From: JANJTB01 sp032027125
GTDB taxonomy: Bacteria > Bacteroidota > Ignavibacteria > Kapaibacteriales > UBA2268
Assembly: GCA_032027125.1 (NCBI GenBank)
Contig: JAVSMQ010000001.1
Coordinates: 3,988,117-4,052,116, forward strand
DNA: 64,000 bases
Reading direction: 5' to 3'
Shown: positions 42,187-50,388 of the stretch, one piece after another
Position numbering within the stretch: position 1 is the first letter of the stretch
Layout of the letters: every line of letters starts with the position of its first letter
The notes under the pieces: model-generated
What the model was told of the DNA's origin: nothing
Databases searched by the model: none
Seen by the model: the letters and a program-made list of their open reading frames with translations, nothing else
Program-made: the position numbers and the translations under genes

Positions 42187-42849
42187 TTATTTAAAATTAT
42201 TCTTTTCGAGCAGGAGATTTGTTATACCGCTGAATATAAGCCAAATAACAGATACTATTATATAATTTATACCGCTGCCAAATGTTTTTAAAAGTTTGAT
42301 ATAGTAATAAATAATCAAACTCCAAATACCTTCAAAATGAACCAGTTCAAACTCCGGAAAGTTGTAATTATCAAAATAAATTGCATATATTTTAAACATA
42401 ATATAGATTTCCAGGAAAAACAGTGCAATCAATAATCGGTACAACTTTTGTTTTATGGGTAGTGGTGTTGAAAGAAATAAGGATATTAAAAAAATTATGG
42501 GTGCAAAAGACTCGTTAAACATATTTATGGTTATAGCTTTTTGGATTAGAGTACCGTCGGGATTTGTTTTATCATAATAGATTGTATATAGTACTAATTC
42601 ATCAGTTTTCTCATTAAATTCGAATCTGGATTGCTTGGAGCTTCCGAATTTATTATTCACATTTTTTTCAATTTCTCTCTTAGCAGGATAAGAATTGATT
42701 TTTGAATGCGTTTCAATCATTGGATATAAGCTAAACATTAAAAATGAAAAGACAAAAATAAAAACTAATCCAAAATATATTACCGGCTTATTTATTTTGA
42801 ATTTATTTATCAAATCAATTACTTTTTTGATGTGAATCTTTGTATCCAT
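42187..42849 (-). CDS. Putative exosortase-H-associated membrane protein
   Basis: 220 residues. One hydrophobic helix at about 22-45, a periplasmic segment of about 75 residues (50-108, charged and beta-rich), then three or four helices (APIIFLISLFLSTPLPI, LLIALFFLEIYIMFKIY, IIVSVIWLIFSGITNLLL). Its start lies 31 bp inside the 3' end of xrtH, so it is translationally coupled to it. Membrane proteins with this layout accompany XrtH exosortases in other genomes. I infer a partner role in processing or glycan attachment; no catalytic motif is visible. Confidence 0.6.
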   Translation of the reverse strand: MDTKIHIKKVIDLINKFKINKPVIYFGLVFIFVFSFLMFSLYPMIETHSKINSYPAKREIEKNVNNKFGSSKQSRFEFNEKTDELVLYTIYYDKTNPDGTLIQKAITINMFNESFAPIIFLISLFLSTPLPIKQKLYRLLIALFFLEIYIMFKIYAIYFDNYNFPEFELVHFEGIWSLIIYYYIKLLKTFGSGINYIIVSVIWLIFSGITNLLLEKNNFK

Positions 42850-43316
42850 ATAATCCAGAAAAATAGTGCAAATAATATAAAAATAATAGGGAAGAGGGTG
42901 GTGTGAAAAATATCGAATAATTGGTGATAAGTTGTACCGATTACATACAGAAGAATAATTCTGAATATGTTCAATACATATAACAAAGGTAAACCTATAG
43001 TTAAACCAATGATTTTAGATTTAATATCAGATGGATATGCAAATATTCCGGCTGCAAATACAGCAAGCGGCTCTGACCCTTCACATCCGAATGATAAAAT
43101 AATATTAAATGTCTTACCGGCAATAATCTGATTATTGGTGTTTATTGAACTGTCAAAAATATTTAAAATTAATCCACTGAGATATGAAGTTGAATTAATA
43201 TAAAATTCCAGTAGCGGATTATTTTCAAAGCTAATAAAAATATAGTATAACACTATCAAGCCAAAATAAACAGCAAAAAATTTGATTAATTTTATGATTT
43301 TTTCTTTGTTCTTCAA
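42819..43316 (-). CDS. xrtH: Exosortase H (IPTL-CTERM-specific)
   Basis: 165 residues and four to five membrane helices. The start is TTG at 43316, the only start codon before an in-frame stop just upstream. The exosortase/archaeosortase catalytic triad is present: Cys78 in SFGCEGSEP, Arg119 in LNIFRII and His138 in DIFHTTLFP. The short single-domain architecture fits XrtH. Exosortases cut C-terminal sorting signals, probably by transpeptidation, and anchor or glycosylate the cargo at the cell surface. The gene encoding an IPTLGQWG-tailed protein ends 136 bp upstream on the same strand and is the expected substrate. A terminator lies between them. Confidence 0.85.
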   Translation of the reverse strand: MKNKEKIIKLIKFFAVYFGLIVLYYIFISFENNPLLEFYINSTSYLSGLILNIFDSSINTNNQIIAGKTFNIILSFGCEGSEPLAVFAAGIFAYPSDIKSKIIGLTIGLPLLYVLNIFRIILLYVIGTTYHQLFDIFHTTLFPIIFILFALFFWIIWIQRFTSKK

Positions 43317-43405
43317 CTGATTTACTAATTACTTTTTTAAAATATTACAAAAATATTATTGCAAATAAAGATAAAATAAAACTATATTCAAAAATATAAA
43401 AAAAA

Positions 43406-43431
43406 ATGGACTCCAGTAATGCGGAGTCCAT
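43406..43431 (-). terminator. Terminator between the IPTL-CTERM gene and xrtH
   Basis: Arms ATGGACTCC and GGAGTCCAT (43406-43414 and 43423-43431), followed on the minus strand by six T. The GGACTCCAT word also forms part of the hairpin at 1912-1944. Confidence 0.7.
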
Positions 43432-43451
43432 CGTAATCTTTTCAAAATTTA

Positions 43452-43925
43452 TTAAACTAAATTCTTCCACAAAAATCTTCCGCCAACTCCTGCTAAAAGA
43501 AGTGAAAAAATAATTAGTCCCCACTGACCAAGTGTGGGTATGGAAACAAAAGAAACCTCCTGACCGTAGAATGTGCCGTCACCGTTTGTAAAATATGCCC
43601 TGACATAATAAGTTTCGGTATAAACCAGGTCAGTCATTGTGGATACAAAAGTTAAACTATCACCGGATGCCGGACCCGCCCCTTCTTCTGTAAATCCAGT
43701 GTTTATTGCAAGTGTAGGATTTATGTTCGTTGACCAGACAATACCTTTTTGAGTAACATCCAAATCATCATCCAAAAGTGTAATGGTTCCGCCGCAATCT
43801 GCAAAATCTTCATTAATATTGCTTACAACTGATGTTTCGATTATACCGTCAAATAATCCTATGTCCGATTTTAGTATTGCAGTTGAAATAAATATTATTG
43901 CGATTATTATTAAAGATTTTTTCAT
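43452..43925 (-). CDS. IPTL-CTERM sorted surface protein
   Basis: 157 residues. Signal peptide 1-20. Residues about 30-125 form one fibronectin-like beta-sandwich of the kind found in repeat arrays (GGTITLLDDDLDVTQKGIVW, LVYTETYYVRAYFTNGDGTFYG). The tail, from residue 129, is IPTLGQWGLIIFSLLLAG, then a helix end and RFLWKNL. It is a textbook IPTLxxWG C-terminal sorting signal: motif, hydrophobic helix, basic end. The protein should be recognised by the exosortase H downstream. A damaged second copy of this gene lies at 45675-45945. Confidence 0.88.
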   Translation of the reverse strand: MKKSLIIIAIIFISTAILKSDIGLFDGIIETSVVSNINEDFADCGGTITLLDDDLDVTQKGIVWSTNINPTLAINTGFTEEGAGPASGDSLTFVSTMTDLVYTETYYVRAYFTNGDGTFYGQEVSFVSIPTLGQWGLIIFSLLLAGVGGRFLWKNLV

Positions 43926-43938
43926 GTATTTTTCTTAG

Positions 43939-44817
43939 TTAAAGTGTACTTAAAATATTCATTTCGGTTAAAGTAATTTGATAATATGTGCTGAAATCAG
44001 TAATATTTACTCTGTCCTGCGGAATTGGAATGTATCTTGTACCATTATAATAACGCATCAGATAATTATCAGGAATCGTATTAGCTCCTAATAGAATTTT
44101 ATCAAGTCTGAGAACTAAAGTTGCATTTAAATCATTTTCGCCTGTTATATCCCAAAAAGTTGTTATAAGGGCAGTATTTACATTTTTTCCGGTATTCAGT
44201 TTAGCTCTGATTGGTCTTGATGCCGGATTTAAAATAGTAACTGCTACAGTTAAATCTTCACTGCCATTTGTAAGTCTGAATACTTTTTGAACATTTGTCT
44301 GCGCATTTTGAGCAAGATAACCTGTAGATACTGCAGTTATTGAATAATCAGTTCCAATAATCTGTCCTTCTACAAATAAATCTCCCGTTCCAACAGTAAT
44401 ATTTTTATTAGCACCGATTAAGGTTAAATCCCCTTTTACAGAAGATAAATGGTTATTAGTTATTGTTGATGAGGATTCAACTGTTACATTTTCAAAAAGA
44501 ATTGAATCTGCACAAGTTCCTGAAATATTTGAATTTCCGGCTCCATTAAAAATAACATCACCATCTGTATTTCTATTAATAAATATACCTCCGGATGAAG
44601 CATTATTTACAAAATTTCCTTTAATATAAATAGTGCCGTTTAATTCTATCTCCCCATTATTGGCTGCTTGATTCAAATTTGTATAACTGCCGGTCAAAAC
44701 GATATTTGCATTATTTTGAACTATAATTTTAGCGCCTTGATTATATAAGCCCTGCGCAGTTACATTTTGAGTAATTAAAATGAAAGCAAACACACTACTA
44801 ATTATATATTTTTTCAT
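43939..44817 (-). CDS. Secreted protein of unknown function, beta-helix-like
   Basis: 292 residues. Signal peptide 1-21 (ending VTAQGLYN). The N-terminal half has short repeated strands with Asn/Gly turns (IIVQNNANIVLTGSYTN, GEIELNGTIYIKGNFVNN, GDVIFNGAGNSNISG), suggesting a right-handed beta-helix or solenoid. The C-terminal half contains VFRLTNGSEDLTVAVTI and YLMRYYNGTRYIPIPQ. It has neither an IPTL tail nor a T9SS domain. It ends 13 bp before the IPTL-CTERM gene, so the two are probably co-transcribed. Its final codons carry a 17-base match to the 23-bp repeat at 21403. Confidence 0.7.
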   Translation of the reverse strand: MKKYIISSVFAFILITQNVTAQGLYNQGAKIIVQNNANIVLTGSYTNLNQAANNGEIELNGTIYIKGNFVNNASSGGIFINRNTDGDVIFNGAGNSNISGTCADSILFENVTVESSSTITNNHLSSVKGDLTLIGANKNITVGTGDLFVEGQIIGTDYSITAVSTGYLAQNAQTNVQKVFRLTNGSEDLTVAVTILNPASRPIRAKLNTGKNVNTALITTFWDITGENDLNATLVLRLDKILLGANTIPDNYLMRYYNGTRYIPIPQDRVNITDFSTYYQITLTEMNILSTL

Positions 44818-44889
44818 TAATAAATTTCCTTTAAATTTATATCCATTTTTGCCAGATTATTAAATCTAACAAAATGAAGTGACTAAAAC

Positions 44890-45466
44890 TTAGTTTAATT
44901 TATGAATCATGATTGAAGCATTTGCATTTGTTTGAGTGCCTCCGGCAAGTGTTTGTAATGTTACAGCTGCCGAGGAAGTATGATTTCTCAAAGTTAATAC
45001 ATCACCTGCTGCAGCTGTAATAATAACCATACCTGAATTTATTTGAGTACCTGCACCTGAGCCATAAATTGAGCCCGCAACCGGTGTACCGTTTTGGAAT
45101 AGAGCAAATTGATTGGGTTCCACACCTGAAACATTAAACCATATTGAATAGACACCTGCTGTTCCTAAAGTTATCGTACTTGTGCCCGGTGAATGAAACA
45201 TTGAACCTGTTAAATTTCCATTATTACTGAATGTAATGTCTGCTTCCAATGGAATAACTTGTGCATCTAAATTGTAAATATAAGCGTATTCCGCTAAACC
45301 TTGAGATGACGAACCGCTAACTGATGACCAGACTGAACCGTTATAATAATAAAAACCTGCCGTATTATTAGTTTGGTAAATCATTAATCCTGTTGCGGGG
45401 GAAGCAATCAAATCTCTTTGTGCCATAGTCATTCGGGGAATTAATATTCCTTTTTCAGTAGATTTT
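44890..45466 (-). CDS. Secreted protein with BclA-like C-terminal domain, 5' end in an N patch
   Basis: About 191 visible residues. The N-terminal visible part (STEKGILIPRMTMAQRDLIA, ATGLMIYQTNNTAGFYYYNG) is the widespread phage-tail/surface-protein linker that normally follows a signal peptide. The last about 140 residues (YAYIYNLDAQVI, FSNNGNLTG, ALFQNGTPVAGSIYGSG, VLTLRNHTSSAAVTLQTLAG, ending NASIMIHKLN) closely resemble the jelly-roll C-terminal domain of the Bacillus exosporium glycoprotein BclA. The 5' end is lost in scattered Ns. A continuous frame to 45795 joins it to an IPTL gene, which I consider an artefact of unread bases. BclA-like domains trimerise and sit at the outermost surface. 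Confidence 0.72.
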
Positions 45467-45674
45467 NNNNNTANNNNNGNNNNANTNNCANNNNNNNTTN
45501 NANNANNNTTNANNCNAANNNNNTNTNNNNAAANNANANNGCNNNTNNNNANNANTNNACNNNNNNNNAGGANNNANNNNNTNNNNNTNNAAAANNNNNN
45601 TNNNNTANNTNATANNANTNNANNNNATNNNNNTNNNNNNNCNNNNNNTNNTANNANTNNNNNAANNNNNNTTN
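45467..45674. other. Patch of scattered unresolved bases
   Basis: 208 positions, mostly N with isolated called bases. Unlike the solid N run at 21911, this looks like a column-by-column consensus of conflicting reads. It covers the end of one minus-strand gene (IPTL tail) and the start of the next (BclA-like). Confidence 0.9.
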
Positions 45675-45945
45675 GCCACCATTCTCCAAGAGTTGGAACT
45701 GAATCAAATGAAACCTGCTGACCATAGAATGTACCGTCTCCATTTGTAAAATATGCCCTTACATAATATGTTTCAGTATAGACCAGATTAGTCATTGTGG
45801 AGACGAATGTTAAACTATCACCTGATGCCGGACCCGTCCCTTCTTCTGTAAATCCACTATTTATTTCAAGTGTAGGATTTTCATCTGTTGACTAGACAAT
45901 ACCTTTTTGAGTAACATTCAAATCGTCGTCTGACAATTCAATATG
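45675..45945 (-). pseudogene. Broken second IPTL-CTERM protein gene
   Basis: On the minus strand this segment closely matches the gene at 43452-43925 from its GGHIELSDDDLNVTQKGIV portion through YYVRAYFTNGDGTFYG to VPTLGEWW, at the edge of the N patch. The codon for Trp in GIVWSTN is TGG in the intact copy and TAG here (about 45892-45894), giving a stop mid-domain. Similarity ends abruptly near 45945, and no signal peptide is found upstream. So the copy lacks its 5' end and carries a nonsense change; the tail state is hidden by Ns. Confidence 0.75.
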
Positions 45946-46217
45946 CCCCCCGCTTGTAGCTTTATCATCATGAATTTTTATGCAATGACCAGCCCGCTGC
46001 AATATAAAACTTACCTGATTTACCGTGGCGACAGAAGGTTGAAATCAAAGCCTGAAAATATAATTGATGAATCAGCAATTGATTCAATTCCGTGAAATAA
46101 TGAAAGAAAAACATCCTGCAAAATGAAATAGTAAGTTATCAAAATACGAAACATTCAAATATTTTTTACACTTATCAGTTTCAAAAACTTTATTATTCAT
46201 TAATCTGATAAATCTTT

Positions 46218-47006
46218 ATGGAACTAACATATTCGGGCTATCTCAAGATAGATGAACTCAAGAGTCTGCAATCTCTTAAATCAAATCCGCCGGAGCATGA
46301 CGAGATGCTTTTTATTATCATACATCAGGCTTACGAACTTTGGTTTAAGCAGATTCTGCACGAAGCGGATGAACTATGTGTCAGATTATCAGCTAACCGG
46401 ATAACTGATGCACAGAAAACATTGAAAAGAATTAATACAATTCTAAAGGTTTTGGTTCATCAGGTTGACATTCTCGAAACAATGACTGCTTTGGAATTTT
46501 TGACTTTCAGAAATTATCTTGAGTCAGCCAGCGGGTTTCAGTCAACACAGTTCCGTGAACTTGAATTTGCTCTCGGTCTCAAAGACCCCGTTGCACTCAA
46601 ACGCACGGATGCTGACTCAGATGAAAGAATCAAATTAGAAAAAAGATACAATTCTCCGACTTTGTGGGATGTGTTTATCAGGTATTTAAAAAATAATTCT
46701 TACGACATTCCCGATGAAATTATTAACAGGAATTTTACAAATAGGGTGGAACCCAGCAAACAGCTGCAAACTGTACTGATTGATATTTACAAAACCTCGC
46801 CGGTTATAGCACAATTTTGTGAACTTCTTCTGGATTTTGATGAGGGTTTGCAGGAATGGCGTTACAGACATGTACAGATGGTACAGCGGACAATCGGTGC
46901 TAAAATTGGAACAGGAGGCTCTGCAGGTGCTGAATATTTGAAATCAACACTGTTCAGACAGGCATTTCCTGATTTGTGGATAATCAGGTCAGAGTTTTCA
47001 GTATGA
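46218..47006 (+). CDS. kynA: Tryptophan 2,3-dioxygenase
   Basis: 262 residues, all helical, typical TDO. Landmarks are LTYSGYLKIDELKSLQ, the DEMLFIIIHQAYELWFKQIL active-site helix, TALEFLTFRNYLESASGFQS, and WRYRHVQMVQRTIGAKIGTGGS with the heme-ligand His. It oxidises L-tryptophan to N-formylkynurenine. It overlaps kynureninase by 4 bp (ATGA at 47003). No formamidase gene lies between or around them. The 120-bp upstream region is AT-rich with no obvious consensus promoter. Confidence 0.95.
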   Translation: MELTYSGYLKIDELKSLQSLKSNPPEHDEMLFIIIHQAYELWFKQILHEADELCVRLSANRITDAQKTLKRINTILKVLVHQVDILETMTALEFLTFRNYLESASGFQSTQFRELEFALGLKDPVALKRTDADSDERIKLEKRYNSPTLWDVFIRYLKNNSYDIPDEIINRNFTNRVEPSKQLQTVLIDIYKTSPVIAQFCELLLDFDEGLQEWRYRHVQMVQRTIGAKIGTGGSAGAEYLKSTLFRQAFPDLWIIRSEFSV

Positions 47007-48208
47007 CAGATTTAAGCAAATACTACAATTCACCTAATTATCTTTCTGATTATTACAGTAAATTCAGGGTTGCCGACAGAATATTACTGACAGGACATTC
47101 TCATCAGGCTTTGCCCGATGTCGCTTTCGACGGTGTAAGAAAATGCTGGGAAGATGCCGCTGAATTTGTTGATTTCAAATGGGAGAAAGCATTTGAAAAA
47201 GCAGACCTTGTCAGAAATGGATTTGCTGCTCTGATGAATGATGATTCAGGTTACTATGCCCTCGCATCAAATACGCATGATTTAATCTTAAGATTTTTGT
47301 CTGCACTTGACTGGAAACATCGAAGGAAAATTATTACAACTGATATGGAGTTTCATACAGTCCGCAGACAGTTGGACAGACTATCGGAAGAAGGAATTGA
47401 AATTATAAAAGTCTCCTCAATGCCTGCTGAAACTGTAGCTGGAAGAATCGAAAAACTGGTTGATGACAAAACAGCTTGTGTTATAGTATCAAAAGTATTT
47501 TACAAAAATGGCAGAATAGTTGAAAATCTCGGAATTCTTGAAAATAAATGTACTAAAAAAGGTGCGTATCTACTTATGGATGCATATCACGCAATAAATG
47601 TTTTGCCATTCGATATTGAAAAGGAAGGTCTTTCAAACAGCTTCATTGTCGGCGGGGGTTACAAATACTGCCAGCTTGGTGAAGGAAACTGCTTTCTAAG
47701 ATTTCCAAAGAATTGCAGCCTGAGACCAATTATCACCGGTTGGTTCAGCGAATTCAGTAAACTTGCAGAAGTAAAGAAAGTGGGAGAAGTACCTTACGGA
47801 GAAGGACATTTTCGTTTTGCAGGTTCAACTTATGACCCTGTTTCAAATTACAGAGCAGCGGAAGTTTTTGATTTTTTCAGAAAACATAAACTGAAACCCG
47901 AACTTCTGAGGGAAATAAATCTTCATCAGATTGGATTAATGGCAGATAGATTTGACTCAATGGATATTGACAGAAAAGTAATCTTTAGGGAAAATGATAT
48001 ACCTCTGATTAAAAGCGGCGGATTTTTAGTTCTAAAATCCAATTTCGCAGGAGAAATTAGTAAAAGTCTTTATGAGAAAGGTGTATTTACCGACTATCGC
48101 GAAGACCATTTGAGATTAGGTCCGGCACCTTATTTATCTGATAATCAAATTATAACAGCAATAGACAGTCTGAAAGAAGTAATTAAAAATAAACTGGAAA
48201 GAAAATGA
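47003..48208 (+). CDS. kynU: Kynureninase
   Basis: 401 residues from ATG 47003, translationally coupled to kynA; the frame extends to 46976 but the coupled start gives the normal N-terminus. A fold-type I PLP enzyme that cleaves kynurenine to anthranilate and alanine. It shows LLTGHSHQALPDVAFDG, ALASNTHDLILRFLSAL, TTDMEFHTVRRQL, LLMDAYHAINVLPFDI and the Schiff-base lysine in GGGYKYCQLGEGNCF. It has WFSEF and the FAGSTYDPVSNYRAAEVF segment. Its stop overlaps the next ATG by 4 bp. Confidence 0.93.
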   Translation: MTDLSKYYNSPNYLSDYYSKFRVADRILLTGHSHQALPDVAFDGVRKCWEDAAEFVDFKWEKAFEKADLVRNGFAALMNDDSGYYALASNTHDLILRFLSALDWKHRRKIITTDMEFHTVRRQLDRLSEEGIEIIKVSSMPAETVAGRIEKLVDDKTACVIVSKVFYKNGRIVENLGILENKCTKKGAYLLMDAYHAINVLPFDIEKEGLSNSFIVGGGYKYCQLGEGNCFLRFPKNCSLRPIITGWFSEFSKLAEVKKVGEVPYGEGHFRFAGSTYDPVSNYRAAEVFDFFRKHKLKPELLREINLHQIGLMADRFDSMDIDRKVIFRENDIPLIKSGGFLVLKSNFAGEISKSLYEKGVFTDYREDHLRLGPAPYLSDNQIITAIDSLKEVIKNKLERK

Positions 48209-48678
48209 GTAAATTAATAAGTGAATATTCGACAAAGTTAAAATCATTCGGCTATTTATCCTTGCTGATAATAATAATCAGCGTTACATATATGATAAGC
48301 GGAATAACTTCCGGGAATGAAAAATTATTGTCTCAATCCGTTTCAATAGGCTTGCTTGGTTTGTTTGCAGGCGGCTTTTTGTTTTACTTCGGGCAGAAAA
48401 AAAGAACAATTCAAATTTATGATGATAAAATTGAATATCTCAAACCAAAGATAGATTTTTCGGCAAATTGGGATGATGTGGTTTTGGTTAAATCATTCAA
48501 AGAAATCAATAAAGAAACAGAAAATCTGATTATTATGAAAAAAGATGATGATATACTATCAATCTCGACAGCATTTTTTGATAGAAATAAACTTGTTTCT
48601 GCATACAACGATATACGAAATCTTCAAAAAAATAACGAAAAAATAACATTTGAAGATGATAGACTATGGGGAAAATAA
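48205..48678 (+). CDS. Two-helix membrane protein coupled to kynurenine genes
   Basis: 157 residues. Two membrane helices at about 16-34 and 45-63 (LSLLIIIISVTYMISGI, IGLLGLFAGGFLFYFG), then a cytoplasmic domain of about 90 residues with a PH-like strand pattern (TIQIYDDKIEYLKPKIDFSANWDDVVLVKSF). It overlaps kynU by 4 bp, so expression is linked. I do not recognise a family. It may have no enzymatic role in tryptophan breakdown. Confidence 0.7.
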   Translation: MSKLISEYSTKLKSFGYLSLLIIIISVTYMISGITSGNEKLLSQSVSIGLLGLFAGGFLFYFGQKKRTIQIYDDKIEYLKPKIDFSANWDDVVLVKSFKEINKETENLIIMKKDDDILSISTAFFDRNKLVSAYNDIRNLQKNNEKITFEDDRLWGK

Positions 48679-48889
48679 TTTTTTTATGATTGGAAATAAC
48701 TACACAAAATTACCGGCTTACGTTTTATGCAATAATTTGTACAGCAAAATACTATATGAAAATATATAAAATATCACTACTGTCCGATAAAAAGTGAAAA
48801 GTAGTGAAAAATGTCTGAAAACAGTAGAGAAATAATACTCTCAACCGTTAATTGAAAAATGAACCCCCTGTCTATCAATCAAGTATTGA

Positions 48890-50089
48890 TTACGTAAAAC
48901 CAAAAAGCTGCTCTTGAAATTCATCTTTTGTTTTAAGCTCCTGCCAACCTGCTGTCGGATTATTCAGAAATTTAATCAAATCAATATATGTCATTAGATG
49001 GAATCTGATTACGGACATAAGATTTGAAAATGACCATTTTCTTATTGCGGATTTTTGAATAATCAATAAAATCAATTGAGCTATTAAGCAAGTCCAAATT
49101 TGAATTTCAATAGCATTTTGAGTATCACCCAGGAAGTATTTCAAGGGAAAATTCTGTTTCAATCTCTTAAAGAGCAGTTCTATCTGCCAGCGTCGTTTGT
49201 AAATTTCAGCTATTTTATCTGGCGGATAGTCGAAATTATTAGTCAAAAATTGAAAGGACTTTTTATTTTTATCATCCCAGTAAGAAATAAGTCTTAGTTC
49301 AATTATTCCGTTTTTATCCTGAAGTTCAATTTTTTCATCTTTCAGCACACCGGTATCTACATCAGGATTTATATCATATTCTTCTACGGTTTTATAGACA
49401 GCGTTTTTCTTTAAGCGGGTTACAAAGTGGATTTTATCATTTGTCCAAATTCGGAATTGTGTGTAATCGTTGTATCCTCTGTCGAAAACTACAATTGAAT
49501 CCGGCTTAAGTTGTAAATCTTTTAGAAAGCTATGGTCACTTACATTTGCTGAAGTGAATTTTACTAAGCTCGGTACATCCTCAGCGGCATTTATCATCGT
49601 ATGCATTTTGATGCCGCCTTTCTTTTTTCCGATCATAGGTTTACGACCAACACCGCGGAGTATTTCGCTAAATAAACTGATTGTTGTCGAATCTACGATT
49701 TTCAGATGTTTTGGAATCTGAGTTTTAGACCTGCTGTCCGATAAAAGTTGACGGTATTGGTCGAATAATGCAAAATATATACTGCAAAAGACATCACTTG
49801 AACGTTTGCGGTTTGCATCAGAAAGGGTGCTGCGTTTGGGAAGGCTGTTAAGCCCCAGATGATTGATTCTGCCTTCACAGGCTAAGATTATACTTTCAAT
49901 TTCACGCAATGAATTACAACCGCTTAAAACAACATAAAGCATCGATATCAAATGATCTTTTGTTTTAAATCGCTTATAATAACGATCACTTTTATGTTTG
50001 GCAGCTGTCCGGTTAATATCTATGTTTTTTAAAAAACTTATTATCTGGCTGATAATTGGTTTACCGGAAAATTTAGTATTTTTGCTCAT
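48890..50089 (-). CDS. IS4-family transposase
   Basis: 399 residues, apparently intact. A DUF4372-like N-terminal domain (residues 10-75) is followed by a DDE_Tnp_1 catalytic core: KIVDSTTISLF (first Asp), VFDRGYNDYTQF (second Asp), and YKRRWQIELLFKRLKQ, the Y..R...E......K box with the catalytic Glu. It catalyses cut-and-paste or related transposition. The element's terminal inverted repeats could not be identified. A single N at 50098, nine bases before the start codon, may hide its right end. Left end candidates lie in 48780-48880. Confidence 0.92.
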   Translation of the reverse strand: MSKNTKFSGKPIISQIISFLKNIDINRTAAKHKSDRYYKRFKTKDHLISMLYVVLSGCNSLREIESIILACEGRINHLGLNSLPKRSTLSDANRKRSSDVFCSIYFALFDQYRQLLSDSRSKTQIPKHLKIVDSTTISLFSEILRGVGRKPMIGKKKGGIKMHTMINAAEDVPSLVKFTSANVSDHSFLKDLQLKPDSIVVFDRGYNDYTQFRIWTNDKIHFVTRLKKNAVYKTVEEYDINPDVDTGVLKDEKIELQDKNGIIELRLISYWDDKNKKSFQFLTNNFDYPPDKIAEIYKRRWQIELLFKRLKQNFPLKYFLGDTQNAIEIQIWTCLIAQLILLIIQKSAIRKWSFSNLMSVIRFHLMTYIDLIKFLNNPTAGWQELKTKDEFQEQLFGFT

Positions 50090-50388
50090 GGTTAATCNAT
50101 TATAGATAATAAGATGTTAATGTACAAAAAAAATAATTATTTGTGAAGAAATACTGTGAAAAGTTTCTTAATAATTAGTCTTGGCTAAACAATGAATGAA
50201 AAAAACGGCTAAGAGCCTCATTTTTTTTGTCTCTGTAAATCTATATATTACAATGAATTATAAGAATGTAAAAATAGTTTGTCCAAAAAAATCAAAAAAC
50301 GTTCACTATGTATATAGAAAGAGTGCAATTTTTGAAAAAGTTTTAGAAAAATTGCAAATGTATGATTGAAGAATTTGTAGGTTGAGAT
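50090..50388. other. Gene-free spacer with an ambiguous base upstream of a sigma-factor operon
   Basis: 299 bp. Contains the N at 50098 and a weak GGCT-AAGA-GCC hairpin followed by eight T at 50207-50228. The last 100 bp should carry the promoter of module A, but I cannot identify it with confidence. Confidence 0.4.

Noticed and set aside
44890..45795. One 301-residue fusion protein of IPTL-type and BclA-like parts
   Set aside because: The frame joins only through unresolved bases. An IPTL tail should end with a membrane helix and stop, and the BclA-like protein should begin with its own signal peptide, both of which would fit in the 208-base patch.
45970..46095. 41-codon plus-strand frame upstream of kynA
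   Set aside because: Short, with no ribosome site and no recognised similarity. It lies where the broken IPTL copy loses homology and is probably unrelated debris.
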